From Isoetes taiwanensis (Eukaryota; Streptophyta; Lycopodiopsida; Isoetales; Isoetaceae): a stretch of DNA of 64,000 nucleotides. Made by a program: the position numbers and the translations under genes. The stretch is from positions 8,755,077-8,819,076 of the forward strand of contig JAJEKV010000039.1 of NCBI GenBank assembly GCA_021234155.1, given 5' to 3'. Numbering within the stretch: the first letter of the stretch is position 1; each line of letters opens with the position of its first letter. Below are positions 1 through 11,335 of this stretch, in pieces. The notes below the pieces were generated by a model that saw only the letters and a list, made by a program, of their open reading frames with translations, was not told where the DNA came from and ran no database searches.

Positions 1-635
1 AAGGTTTAGGCGATCCAAAACCTTGGTTCACGAAACTTTTGGTCTAAACCATAAAGTTTCATGTTGTTCTAAACCTATCTTGTAAGCTACAATAGTTATT
101 CTTCAATTATGTCAAAACAACCAAGAAAAACTTCTAATTTCAGCGCTAGCGCTGGGAATCTTTGGACTAACATTTTGCCTACGTGTGAATTTCAAAAGTT
201 TTCGAACCTCGGTATTTCATGAACCTAGTCCAAAACATATGTGTTCACAAATACATCAATTTAAAGAAGCATCCATAATTAAGAAGAATCTAATCTGCCT
301 CCCGAGGCTGCAATATAATGCAAGGGCCTTGACCTTACTCCATTGCTAGCCTATCCTCCTCTAGCATTATTATTCTTGTTGCATTATGCTACTTTATTTA
401 TGTCAAATTCCTATTTAAAGTTAGACCCGTTCCTTTTTGTTCTTGTTAATTATAACGAGACTTAGAGAGGGTATCTTTGTGGTCCTTGGAAAACGACAAT
501 CTTTTCGCAAAATTGCCATGCGAATGTTGGGATTTTGAATTCTTGCTCATCCATAACCCTCCAAATTCAAAGAGTATGTTGTCAAGGCATATGTGATTAA
601 AGTATCCGTAAAATAACAAAGGCATGGATAGGGTT

Positions 636-662
636 AAGAAGAAGAAGAAGAAGAAGAAGAAG
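636..662. repeat. AAG trinucleotide microsatellite
   Basis: About nine uninterrupted AAG units are visible. Confidence 0.9.
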
Positions 663-1409
663 AGATTTTAACGTCAAGGGTGGTATCTAGTAATCATTGA
701 CCACCTATAAAGTTTGCGCAATCCTCCTTGTTTAAGCAAATGTCATGAGTAAGATTTTGATGCAATATTTTATTTGTGGTCCTATTTTTAAGGTGCTTTT
801 TTCCAAATTTAGAGGAGCTTAATTTTGAACCGGCATTTCTCTTAATGGTTGAAACAATGGATTTGTTTTGGGCCAGAAGTAGAAACATGCAGGGTTTGGA
901 CACGACCTTCTAGGCCTGGTTGCCATGTCGATTCTTAAGGATTTGCTATGGTTGGGTGTTTTGTATTATATACAAAATTTATGTCGGTGTTATGAACATA
1001 ACATATACCGTATAGACCATATCAATTCCTCCCCCTCCTCGAGATGCTTGCCCTCAAGCATGTAGAACACACCAATGTTGCCACAAGGAATTGAACCTTG
1101 GAAGGTTTGGGGCCCATGGATAAAGATTTCCATGAAGGATCCACCCTTTTGACATGTTGGTCATCTCTAGAGGTGCTAGTGCATAACAACTAGATCCTAG
1201 TTGAGGCCTTCGCTAGTTGCTCCAAAAGGAAATTATGATGTGGTTTGGTAGCCTCTGCTATCCCTACGGAATATAGAAGTGCAGGCACCAAATCATCTAT
1301 AGTTCCGATCTTACAATATTCCAAAAAAAATCGACTGGGTTTTGCTTGTATAGGAGCATTAGATGTCTTTTTAGTTTTTTCATGCTTTGCAGCTTGAACT
1401 CCGTTCTAT

Positions 1410-1504
1410 GGCACTGGAATCCAGTTGAAACTGAAAACTGACTCCTAGTTTAAAACTGAAACGGCACTGGAATCCAGTTGAAACTGAATACTGACTCCTA
1501 GTTT
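1410..1504. repeat. 42-bp direct tandem duplication
   Basis: A 42-bp unit beginning GGCACTGGAATCCAG and ending CTCCTAGTTT occurs at 1410-1451 and again at 1463-1504. The copies differ at one base and are separated by 11 bp. The sequence is non-coding. Confidence 0.85.
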
Positions 1505-3059
1505 CTGAGATGCCCTTTGGTCAAAATACAAAGTATTGTGTATCTTTTAAAATTATTCAAACACCCTTAAGATTTACATTACTTTCCCAAATGCCCTTAA
1601 GTTTTCTTTGAATTTCCCAAACGCCTTGAGAACTAGAACATGAGTTTCCTTCAAATTTCAAATGCTTCAAAATTTACCAAATACTCTTAGGCCCTGCATG
1701 TGAATGAACTACAATCTCTGCCCTTGCATCCTTCACTGCTTCTTAACTCTTACAAATCCTCTTTCTTGATTTTATTTGGCTACAATAATTTATATTGTAA
1801 ATTAGATCGAATTAGTGCTTTTGACAAGAGGATCATTGCAAATCGCTAGAGGAAATCGATGGGCTGAGAGCAAATCATTGGAACAGAAATTAATTTGGTG
1901 TCTTGCCTTCCTTTAAGGTACTGAGAATAGAAATAGGCATCTTTGCTAAAAAGGCGCCATGAATATCTGTTACAAAAGGGTATTCCATGAAATACGAAAA
2001 ACTAGAGGGCATTAGGTGAAACTTAGAATTGTACAGGGGGGTATACGTTGACCAAGGGCATCTCAGTAATTTATTCAAACTCAGGGGTATGTCGTGAAAT
2101 TCGTCAAAACATAAGGGTATTTTGTAGTTTTTCCCAGAATGTAGATTTCACCCGGAAATATATAAAGAAACCCACAGATTTTGATCGGGAAACTTCCTGG
2201 AATTTTTTTTCTCTGTCGGAAATTCTCAATTTCAACAGGTAGGATGCTAGTGTTCCTAGGAATTTGGCACACACTGGCGAACGGTGTCAAAGGAAAGCTT
2301 CGTATTTATGGGCAATTGAGGAATCTGGAATGGCAGACCCAGGTTTTGCCTGGATTCTTTCTTGACAGGTCTGGGTTTGAGAAACGGAGTTTGGGGCAAG
2401 GAATGGCCACTTGAGAGGCGTGCTTGGTTTCACTGCAGCCTCATGGCCATAGCATATGTAATACAGAGAAGGCCATAACAGGGGTGATGTATGCCAGGCA
2501 AGTGAAACCACTGTGGAAAACGAGGATACTGGTCCTTCGTGTTAAATTGCCATGAAATATTGCAGGCAATGGTCGTGCACCATTGAGCTGTGCAAGAAGT
2601 TCCAGGCAATAAAAGCGTTGACCTTTGATGTGAGAGATTCTATGGGATCTCCCATGATCCAAGGGTCGAAAAAGCACAATGAAAACCATAACCATAAAGA
2701 AACTGAATCAAGATGAGCGAAAGAACATTGTCAGGGAACATTGTCCCAAACTGGTAGAGACTACAACCAATCATTAGCCTTGTAATAACCATGTTCAACT
2801 CTATCCTGCAAGGCCCTTACATGTTGACTACTTCCAAAACCTTACATATAAGGTGTCTGGGATCTTGGTATACACCACATGGTTTAGCCATCCATTGTGG
2901 AAATGCAAAAGAGAAATGACGGATAATGTCTACGAGGTTGATAATTGGTCCATCAACCTACTACAAGGTTTCAAATCGGTCGATCGACAGAGCTTCTAAC
3001 TGTACACGTGTTGTCGTTTTAGTGGTGGACGATAGGAATATTTTGGTGTCTATTCTCAT

Positions 3060-3637
3060 GATAGTGTGGCCATTGTAATGGGTGAGGGCAGAGGTATTCG
3101 TTGACATTTTAGTAGTTAAGTATTGCGGTAATCGAATACCAAAGAGTATCTTGTGGCCGACCGTGCATAGAGCATTAAGAACTAATGTTCGAGTTCACTC
3201 CTTTAAGCCAAATATCAATCCCCTGTATCCAATCTGCAAGAGTGCACCCGAATCAATTGAGCATTGTTTTCTACTTTGTAGTGACCTCTCTCGCATCTGG
3301 TTAGCTATGCACTCTTCCTTTCGTACTCGCCTTACAAGTCAAGAAATTCCCTTGGGCATCTACCCTGACAAATGGCCTCGCTTCAAGAAGTGGGCATTCA
3401 ATATCTACAGGGCACTGGTTTGTTGGGTGATTTGGAAGCGTAGATGCCATCTGGTCTTCAGAAGTTTGAACACCCTCTCTACCAAGAGATAAAGTCTCGT
3501 CTGCATGATCAATTCTTGGCTTCGAAATTACATCCGGATGTCAAATGTGAGGTTTGGGATTACCTCAACCTCCCTTGACTTCCCATTGTATTAGGATCTT
3601 CCTATTAATATAAATTTCTTGGTGGTTTAAAAAAAAA
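3060..3637 (+). mobile_element. 5'-truncated LINE (L1-type) 3' end
   Basis: The ORF at 3082-3492 (136 aa) has the features of the reverse-transcriptase zinc-binding C-terminus of plant L1-type LINEs: a Cys-x2-Cys-like element (PICKSAPESIEHCFLLCS) with the Glu-His-x-Phe core, then an IW and a WVIWKRRCHLVF stretch. The ORF stops early. The 3' tail carries the typical LINE end 'CTTGGTGGTTT' and a nine-A tract at 3629-3637. The RT and endonuclease domains are missing, so this is a dead insertion. Its poly-A end lies only about 65 bp upstream of the TATA-like box of the lectin gene. I did not find a target-site duplication. Confidence 0.75.
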
Positions 3638-3689
3638 TTGCTTTCAAAGGTAATTTTCAACACCGTTACGGAGCTACATTTTTCCGTCC

Positions 3690-3999
3690 ACACAGCACCC
3701 TATTTAATTTCGAGCCGCGTGGACGAATTATAGGGCCCTTGAGTTTTCAGTTCCAAAAACTTCTCTCTACTAATGTAAGTCCCCTGTTTAACACAAATCT
3801 GTAAGAAGCATTCAGATTTCTATCTCGATCTGCTGAAAGCTTCATGTATGTAATATAAGATCTATTTTAATTCAGATTTTTATCTCTATCTGCTTAAAGC
3901 TTCATGTATATAATGCAAATATTAGCTTAAATGATCATTTGTTCTTGTACTACAATCGGCAGCCTTTTGATTTACATATAATGGATTGATGCAGATAAA
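3690..3999 (+). promoter_or_regulatory. Promoter, 5'UTR and leader intron of the first R40 lectin gene
   Basis: A TATA-like TATTTAA lies at 3701-3707. A strong splice donor (GTAAGT at 3775) and an acceptor (GCAG ending 3994) would remove a 220-bp 5'UTR intron just before the start codon at 4000. The second lectin gene has the same layout (leader intron ending about 16 bp before the ATG). Transcription start would be near 3735. The start site is inferred. Confidence 0.5.
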
Positions 4000-6088
4000 A
4001 TGGCTCGCGGACAATTTGTGAAGATCCAGTGCAAGGCCGATACTAAGTATAATCTTTCGGCCAGAACAGACGGAGTAGTTTTGGCTCCAGCGGATGACAA
4101 CGATCCTCGTCAGGTGAAATTTTTTAGCTCATTTTTCTCCGTTTGATCCTATGTCTGCCTCATTTCCTGTAGTTTTTTTTATCGCTGTAGCTTTGTAAAA
4201 CATTTTAGCTCATTTTTTGGCGTTTTTGATCGTATCTTGCTCGATCATATCTGCTCTATTTTCTTTTTATGCAGCAATGGTACAAGGATGAATCATGGGC
4301 TTCTAGAGTAAAAGACGATGCCGGCTTCCCTGGATTTGCCCTTGTTAACAGGGCCACTGGCACGGCCCTTACTCATCCTGGAGGCGAAGGAGTAAAGGTA
4401 TTCAGCATGCATGTGTATCCGTTCCATTTCAAAATATTCATCGGTTATCTGTGCATATTTAAGTCTATTTTGCACCTCGATCCTCCATTTCTTTAGTATT
4501 TATAGCATCTGAAATCGATTGATGTATTTTTGCATGTCTATCTTAGTTCTTGATCTCCGTTCCCTGTTTCTTGGTTTTTATTTGAACATCCCCCTGTTTC
4601 TATGTTTGTTTTTATGTAGGTGAATGTGTCGGCATATTTTGGCGATAATGAGGACCGATCTGTCATCTGGACACTCAGCAAGGATGTGGGAGAGGGCTGG
4701 AATTGTCTGAGGCCCTACCACAATACGCTAGTTAATTTATCCACCAATCACTGGGACAAGAAGCATCCTGGTTTATCTGACGGAACCGATTTGGTACTTC
4801 AAAAATGGCTCAAGCAAGACAATCAGTGCTGGAAGCTCATCCCTCTGTGTAAGCTCTGAACCCCTTGCAATACCTTTTCCTCGTTCTAGGTTAAACACAA
4901 AATCAGATACGATTTCTACTTCCTGAATAAGTAGCATCAATTTGGTTTTGGCTGATCATCCAAGAGAACGATTGTGTTGTAAATGTAATCTTTCTTATTG
5001 ATTTAGATTTAGATGTTTTCTCCGGGCTAAACTTAAATCTGTGAAACGGTCCTTTGTGTTATGAATAAAAGCACGAGTTTTCCATGTCTTTTAGATTGGA
5101 TAAAATAAGATATTGCACTACCTATAACCGATTTCTACTATAGCTTCGTTTGGATAAAATAAGATAATGCATTGCCTATAGCGGATTTCTACTAAAGTTT
5201 GGTTCGTATTTGCTAAAATGACTGTTTGATTTTCATTACTTATTCACATGTCCTATTAATGAAATTATTTGTTTGGTTTTCTCGTTCAGTGCATGTGCCA
5301 GAGAATCTTGATGCATACCACAACAATTTGAGGAGCAGCAATGCTGTTTGTGAGAGACCGATAGCCCATTTGCATAGGTACAAGATCAAGTGCAGGGCTG
5401 ACACTGATTTCAACCTCTCTGCGCGAAGTGATGGCATTGTGCTGGCACCTGCTGATGATTCAGACTCTCGACAGGTTAGAACATGATCTAAGTGGAACAA
5501 CATTACGTTCTTCTCATCCTCTTGATTCATTAAGCTAAACATTATTTCTAAGTTATAAGGACTGACCTGAACTGATGACTCTGGAATTTCAGCAATGGAT
5601 CAAGGATGACTGGTGGTCTTCTAAGGTGGTAGATTCAGCTGGTTTTCCAGCATTTGCACTCATCAATGTTGCAACCCAGAAGGCCTTGAGCCATGCTGCT
5701 GGAGAGGGCCAACAGGTCTGTTCTCACCTTCATATCGGTCAACTGAGATTTTGGATTCTTTCGTCTTTGAATGGTCATGGTGATGTACATAGTTCTTATT
5801 AAATCATATGGTTAATTGTTCTTTGTCTTCTGATAAACTATGTTGGATTTGCAGGTGACACTATCCAACTACAGGACCACCCTTTTAGATGATAACGTTC
5901 TGTGGACTCTGAGCCAGGATGTGGGTAGTGGATGGCATGCATTGAGACCCGCAAACAATATCAAGCTCATTCTGGATGCTTTTAAGGCTGTTAAGAAATA
6001 TGGAGGTGCCACTGATGGCACTAAAGCTGTCATCTTTGAATGGAATGATCAAGAGAACCAGCACTGGAATCTTATCCCCATTAATTAG
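4000..6088 (+). CDS. Two-domain EUL (R40-type) lectin, six coding exons
   Basis: My model joins 4000-4113, 4275-4397, 4620-4848, 5290-5474, 5593-5715 and 5855-6088, giving 335 aa. All junctions are GT-AG and in phase. Each EUL (beta-trefoil, ricin-B-like fold) domain is built from three exons, and the middle exon is 123 bp in both. EUL-1 covers about residues 5-155, a linker 156-184, and EUL-2 185-335. Visible family features are 'QWYKD/QWIKD' at the middle-exon start, 'GFPxFALxNxAT', 'VLWTLSQDVGxGWxxLRP' and the C-terminal 'QENQHWNLIP' (Q-x-W type). There is no signal peptide or membrane segment, which fits a nucleo-cytoplasmic lectin. R40 proteins in other plants bind mannose/N-glycan type sugars and respond to ABA and osmotic stress; that part is family knowledge. 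Only lectin-type domains are present and no ricin A-chain-like enzyme is encoded. AATAAA lies at 6112. Exon 3 can alternatively be read through to a stop at 4859. Confidence 0.88.
4849..5289 (+). other. Phase-1 intron with an internal stop and poly(A) signal (possible short isoform)
   Basis: The donor GTAAGC at 4849 sits inside the end of exon 3. If it is not spliced, translation ends at TGA 4857-4859, giving a single-domain EUL protein of about 158 aa, and AATAAA follows at 5064-5069. The T-rich sequence in between reads like an ordinary plant 3'UTR. Both one-domain and two-domain EUL proteins exist in plants, so intronic polyadenylation could produce both forms from this gene. Confidence 0.4.
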
Positions 6089-6473
6089 AACTATTATCTG
6101 AGTTATGATATAATAAATATTATATGTAATGAGTGACGTTTCCTCTTAATATACAATATGTTGTATTTATCACTTCGCTGCGTCCTGAGTATCTTGTCGC
6201 GAGCTTTGTTCATCTACCACAAAAATAAAGGGTAGATTTGGAAGATATGACTTTATTCTCATATCATATTTTTCTTTTGTTAAAGTGTATTGATATTGGG
6301 AAACCTTTAGCCTTAAGCGGGGAAGGGACTTGCTACACTGTTTTCCTTCAGTATCTAAACTTCCCTTTCCCTGCCAATTTTTAATTCTAGCCGGACCATG
6401 ATCTCTGGAGCGTGATCTCTCTCCATTCCGATGATACTCATTTTAATGATATACTTATTTTTCATTCATCATT

Positions 6474-6557
6474 GTCAGGATGGCCGAGTGGTCTAAGGCG
6501 CCAGACTCAAGTTCTGGTCTTCGAAAGGGGGCGTGGGTTCAAACCCCACTTCTGACA
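6474..6557 (+). tRNA. trnL-CAA: tRNA-Leu (anticodon CAA), no intron
   Basis: The 7-bp acceptor stem GTCAGGA pairs with TTCTGAC (one G-T wobble), followed by discriminator A at 6557. Box A (TGGCCGAGTGG) is at 6481-6491 and box B (GGTTCAAACC) at 6536-6545. The anticodon loop CTCAAGT sits in a CCAGA/TCTGG stem, giving anticodon CAA for TTG codons. The long variable arm is typical of leucine tRNAs. CCA is not encoded, as expected for a nuclear gene. No T-run terminator follows at once; the first is 'ATTTT' about 40 bp downstream. Confidence 0.93.
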
Positions 6558-7190
6558 AAACCATTATTGGGTTTATATGCTCTACTTGTGTATATATTTT
6601 AAAAATGCTAAATTTATCATCTTGTGTGTGTATTTTGAAATGCTAAATCTCTCTTTTGATCTCCACTCCTCACGTCTGCTTCGCTGAAACCATAGTAAAA
6701 ACTCTACTTTTGTATGTATTTTCTTAAATATGAAATGTTTACTTCCATCTCGAAGGGGGCATGGGTACAAAAGCCACTTCTGACAAAATCATTGTTGGGT
6801 TTATAGGCTTCCCTTGTGTATATATTTGTAAAATGCTAAACCTATCACCTTGTGTATGTTTTAAATGCTAAATCTATCTCTTGATCTGCCCTCCTCACTT
6901 TTGCTACATCGAAGCATGCTCTATCTTGAGACTAATCAATCTCCATTCCGTAATTTTGCTTCATCAAAAGCATGGTTCAAACCCCACTTGTGACAAAAGC
7001 ATTGTTGGGTTTATATGCTCTACTTATGTATATATTTTTCCAATGCTAAATCTATTACCTTGTGTATATACTTTTTTTACATGCTAAATCTATCTCTTAA
7101 TCTCACTCCTCACTTTCGCTTCACCCAAACCATGGTAAATGATCGACTTGTATATATGTTTTTCTAAATGTGAAAATGCTTGCTTCTATC
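6521..7190 (+). repeat. Tandem repeats of the tRNA-Leu 3' end plus its downstream flank
   Basis: A unit of about 220-230 bp repeats three times. Copy 1 (6521-6750) starts inside the tRNA variable arm. Copy 2 (6751-about 6965) keeps a degenerate T-arm and the 'CCACTTCTGACAAAAT' end. Copy 3 (6969-about 7190) keeps 'GGTTCAAACCCCACTTGTGAC'. Each is followed by the same flank ('CATTGTTGGGTTTATA...', 'AATGCTAAATCTATC', 'CACTCCTCAC'). Copies 2 and 3 lack the 5' half of the tRNA and cannot form one. Confidence 0.85.
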
Positions 7191-8059
7191 TCAGACTAAT
7201 CAATCTCCACTCCTCACTTTTGCTTTATTGAAAGGATGCTATGGAAAAAGTGAATTAATTCTTGCTTCTTTTTTCTTTCAGCAAGGGTCTTTCAGTATCT
7301 ATTTCTTCTGTAATAAAATGTCCATTTGCTGAAAATAAATAAATACATAAATGCTTGCTTCTAGTTCATTGAAAACAAAGATTCATTCAAAAGAAGGTAA
7401 AATACAAATAAGTATAAGAAAAAGTAGAGGAATAACGCTACTTTTTTTATCCCATTATTAATTGCACATACTCTGCTTTTACTTTTCAGCAATTTGCATC
7501 AATAATTGCATACACTTTGAAGAACCTTTTTTTTCTTTTCCTTCTCTTTGTATACTACTATTATCTTTAATGTGACGGACCCAACTATAAAGTTCTTTGT
7601 TTAATGTATTGTGTTTAGAATATGGAAATAAGTTGGATTTTTTGCCTGACGTGCATTCCTTTGGCGACACGTGGCAGCCCCAATGCCCCCATTCTGCATT
7701 ACCGGTGATTCAGGTTAAATTTTAGGGTTCTAAGTTAAGGTTTAGGGTTAACCGCCACAAAGGACCAAGCAAATGTATATCTGTAGATCGAGCAACCCAT
7801 AGATTCGTTCAAATGCAGCACGTCAGTGGGAGCGAACACAGAACCATTCAAATGCAGCACGCCAATGGGAGCAAATGCAGGTCAGACTAAATGCAATTCA
7901 AGGAATCAATCTACAACAAACACAACTTGAAATAACATCGCACATAGCTTGAAATCTGCAGGTCTTCATTAAACAGAGCCCGAAATCTGGAGCAAACACA
8001 ACTCCAAATCTGCAGGTATTCAGCAAACACAACAAAAAAACTTCTGATACAAACAACTT
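7191..8059. other. No gene recognised
   Basis: AT-rich sequence with a further partial 'CAATCTCCACTCCTCAC' echo of the tRNA-flank repeat near 7200. The ORFs here are short and featureless. Confidence 0.5.
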
Positions 8060-8221
8060 CCCTATTTCCATTTTGTAGGGGAATGGTAGTTTGTCTGCCA
8101 TTCCAACACACATGAGACCCACTCCCATATATCGCCGATCGCGGGCCCCCTCCTGTGGTGCCGGAATGGCAGACAAATTGCCATTCCCCTATACATAATG
8201 CCTATTCCAATTGAAATAGGG
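8060..8221. mobile_element. Fold-back / MITE-like element
   Basis: The arms CCCTATTTC (8060-8068) and GAAATAGGG (8213-8221) are inverted. Inside them a 27-bp segment (8080-8106) has an inverted copy at 8162-8188 with a few mismatches. The loop is GC-rich. No clear target-site duplication is visible, so the superfamily is unknown. Confidence 0.6.
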
Positions 8222-9813
8222 TACAATAATCGTATAGTTCTTTGAGTTTGACCTATTCCTAGAATGATATGGTAGCTATATAAACAAAGTTGGTGTTTTG
8301 CATTATCAATATCAAATAGATATAAAAAAAAAGCTCTTCTTTTCTCCTTTAGAAGTTGCGCCATGCAGAAGGATCTTGGATATCTCGAAAAGGTCTCAAG
8401 CACCTCGACGGAGAGAGAGCGTGCCATAGCCGAAGCTGCAGACCTCTGTCATCGCCAGAAAACAAAAAATACAAGAAAATCTAAGCATGGAATTTCCACC
8501 TCCTGGTGGTTTATATGAGGGAGCCTGCCGGCCATCGAGGTTTCCGGTAGTAAACCGACAGGTGGCACCACTGTGAATGACATTGTTGCGGTGCTGCCTG
8601 CTGGTTTACGGCCGCAAACCTCTCCGACCGGCAGATTCCCTAGCGCTTAATCTTCCACAGAATCCATCTGATATGGCACAAGCTCAAACTTTGGTGCATT
8701 GCTTTTTATATAACAGATATAAAAAAGAGAGCGGATACCTCTTAATTAAAAAAGACAAGTTTGACTTTAAAAGGGGATGGGGCGACCAACAAGGTAGCGG
8801 AATTGGAAGGGGAGGAGGAGGGGAGGGGGATCAATAAAATAGCGGATCAAGGCTGGCGCAGATGCAATTAACATTTGCAACCAAAAGGAGGTATGGTTGG
8901 TGTCCTAACCCGACTTTTCAATAGCTGCAGAATTATGTGGATCGTTTGTTATTAATATAACTGCTGACTAAGCAGAACTAGTTTCGGCTAACAAAAAGCA
9001 GGGCCTTTCATCCTTCAAAAATTCTTATCGTAAGTGCAAAAAAGCCATGTGATCACAATCTTTGGATATCATTTGCATAGCTATTGCCCCATTCAATCAA
9101 AATTTGTGATCTGTTTTCCAAATCATTCACTACTGCATCTTCAATCTGGCAATATGTTGCTCTGAATTGATTAATTGCAATATTCTGAACTAAAGACCAA
9201 GAAAATAGCTGTATCATTTTATTTTGGATGCATATATACTTTTTGAGTGCAGAGGCATCAATAGAAATTGCAAAACACCATATTGTTCGGGAATCACGAG
9301 TCATGCAGAAGAAGTTTTTGACCATTACTAGAAATGAGAAAATATTTCTTCAAGAAGAAAGAGGGATATTAGAATTAAAGTGGAAAACATCTAGAATTAT
9401 GAAGCGAACAAGTAAAATGTATGGGCACATGAAACTCTGGCATGGAGTGGAAAAACAAATTATACGAAGATGTCATAAAAAATGGAGATGTTTAATGCAT
9501 GATGGGAAGCATGGGAGCATGCATTTATTTTGGAGTAGTTATCTAGAGAGAGTTGAAACTTTGCATGGGTTTGTAGACGAGCAACTCAAGGTAGGCACAT
9601 GATATGGAATCAAGGTACCTAACTTATTACGGTTGTTTAAAGGTACGAAACACTTGGCGTGCTTAAATATTGCATGTGCATGTGTGGGATGATTGAGAAT
9701 TGAGCATGTTAAATAGAAGAAAGACAATTGTTCCTTTTGAAAGAAAAAATATATTTGAATGAATGCTCAATTTTTGAAAAGCTATTGTGTTGGAATGCAA
9801 TAGCCATACGCAA
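8222..9813. other. No gene recognised
   Basis: The ORF at 9228-9602 (124 aa) is rich in Lys, Met and Arg and has no family signature. A gene cannot be excluded, but I see no support for one. Confidence 0.4.
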
Positions 9814-10934
9814 CCTACACCACCTGGAAATTCCTTGAGATTACCTACTAAGTTTTTTTCATGTATTTTTTAAGTGTTTTCGAGTGTTTTATCTGTGTTA
9901 AATTTCAGGCGGCGGTCTGGTGGCGCCGCCACCACAATATACAATAAGATTACAATACAAAATGCTATATATTAAAAGCTCTCTACACTCTTCCACTTTC
10001 TGTTAGTTGTAGAGGAACATGCAAGTAATAAGAAGCTCCTGACTCCAATCTAACTCAAAAGTGTGTTAAGAAGTTACTTACAGGTTTCGATACAAATTAA
10101 AACTACAAACTAAACTGCACGATTTTTCTCAATATAATCAGAATTCTTATACCGAATGTACAGTAGGCAAAAACAACTTACTAATTTGCTATCAAAAATC
10201 ACTTTCAACAGAACTCAGACTTCTGTCAAAAGCTACATGCTTCACAATAATATGTATGAAGCATCAAAAACTTGAAGCAGACATGCATGCTAGCTCCTCA
10301 AAGGACAATCTAGAGCAACGAAAAAAACCAAAAGCTTCAAATCTTCCAGACAAAAGAACCGATAGCAAGATCCCTCTTTTCCTGCAAAGAACCGGAGGAA
10401 GGAAGGCCATATTCTTCAAGCAAGCGGTCAAGCTGCCATTCCGGCATGGCCTCATACTCCTCTGCGCCATATTTAGGGTAATGAAGAGGCATTTGGAAGA
10501 TTCCAGCGACTCCACTACACTAAATCCGAAGATTTACCGCCAAAAACAACTGCACAGGAGCAGATCTACACAAAAACCTGCAAAAAAAACCAAAAATCAC
10601 ATAAGTAATCAAGAAAACAAAAAAAAAACACAGAAAAATAAAAAGAAAAGTACTTCAAATTGAAGCTTAGATCCTGGTGCCTCGATTGATGCCATTCCGA
10701 TGCCCTGCCGCCGACTCCGACGCCCTAGCGCCGACGAAAAAGCTCCGGAGCTCCACTGCCAGAATACACGTCGGCAAAAAGGAAAAAGGGAATTAAACAA
10801 TTAAAAAAATATACTTTATACCCCTGCCGACGTGGCAGGGGGAATTTCCAGGTGGATGTAGGCCACGTAGGGGAACTTCCGCCACCTGGCAGTTTCCGGG
10901 TGGAAATCCGCAGGTGGCGGAAGTTCCCCCCTAC
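9814..10934. mobile_element. Possible fold-back element with about 21-bp inverted ends
   Basis: The segment at 9814-9834 (CCTACACCACCTGG...) is the inverted complement of 10841-10862, with one extra base. Just outside the right arm a hairpin pairs 10867-10888 with 10911-10934 (stem 22 bp, two extra C in the right arm, loop 22 nt). The internal ORFs are A-rich or low complexity and not recognisable. Confidence 0.45.
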
Positions 10935-11335
10935 TAAGCATAGTTTCATTAAGTCCATAAATGGTCGCTACTATCTAGAATATAGGGTTCTAAGAGCATA
11001 TTGTGCACAATAAAATGAACTAGACCAACTTTAATGACATTAAAATTTTACATATCTTCATTAAAACATCAAACACTTTTCAAAGTTTTCATATAGCAAT
11101 TGAAAGTAAGCTAATGTTTTGAGGATTTTTAGAATACTACATTTTTCTAATTAGAACAAAGCAAAATCTCGGGAATCGTGCAGGTAAGTGAGATGGCAGG
11201 CCGTGTGTCCATTAACACACGGAAGAGTCATCCAAGGCGGTGTTCTGGAAAAGCCCCTTCATTCTAGGAGGTGTTACTAGTCCAGGCGGGTGTTGGCAAT
11301 CTTCAGTCTCCTAGATTCATTTCGGGTCACTCAGA

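Larger units (their letters stand above)
1..2990. other. Gene-free AT-rich stretch
   Basis: No ORF here has a recognisable family signature. The overlapping small ORFs between 1,890 and 2,695 look like chance. The stretch holds a short AAG microsatellite and a 42-bp tandem duplication, both listed separately. I see no RNA gene and no LTR ends. Confidence 0.6.

Noticed and set aside
4000-6088. Ricin-type toxin gene
   Set aside because: Only EUL lectin domains are present; there is no enzymatic A-chain-like region and no signal peptide.
7715-7752. Telomere-like TTTAGGG units
   Set aside because: Only two imperfect copies separated by other sequence; not an interstitial telomere tract.
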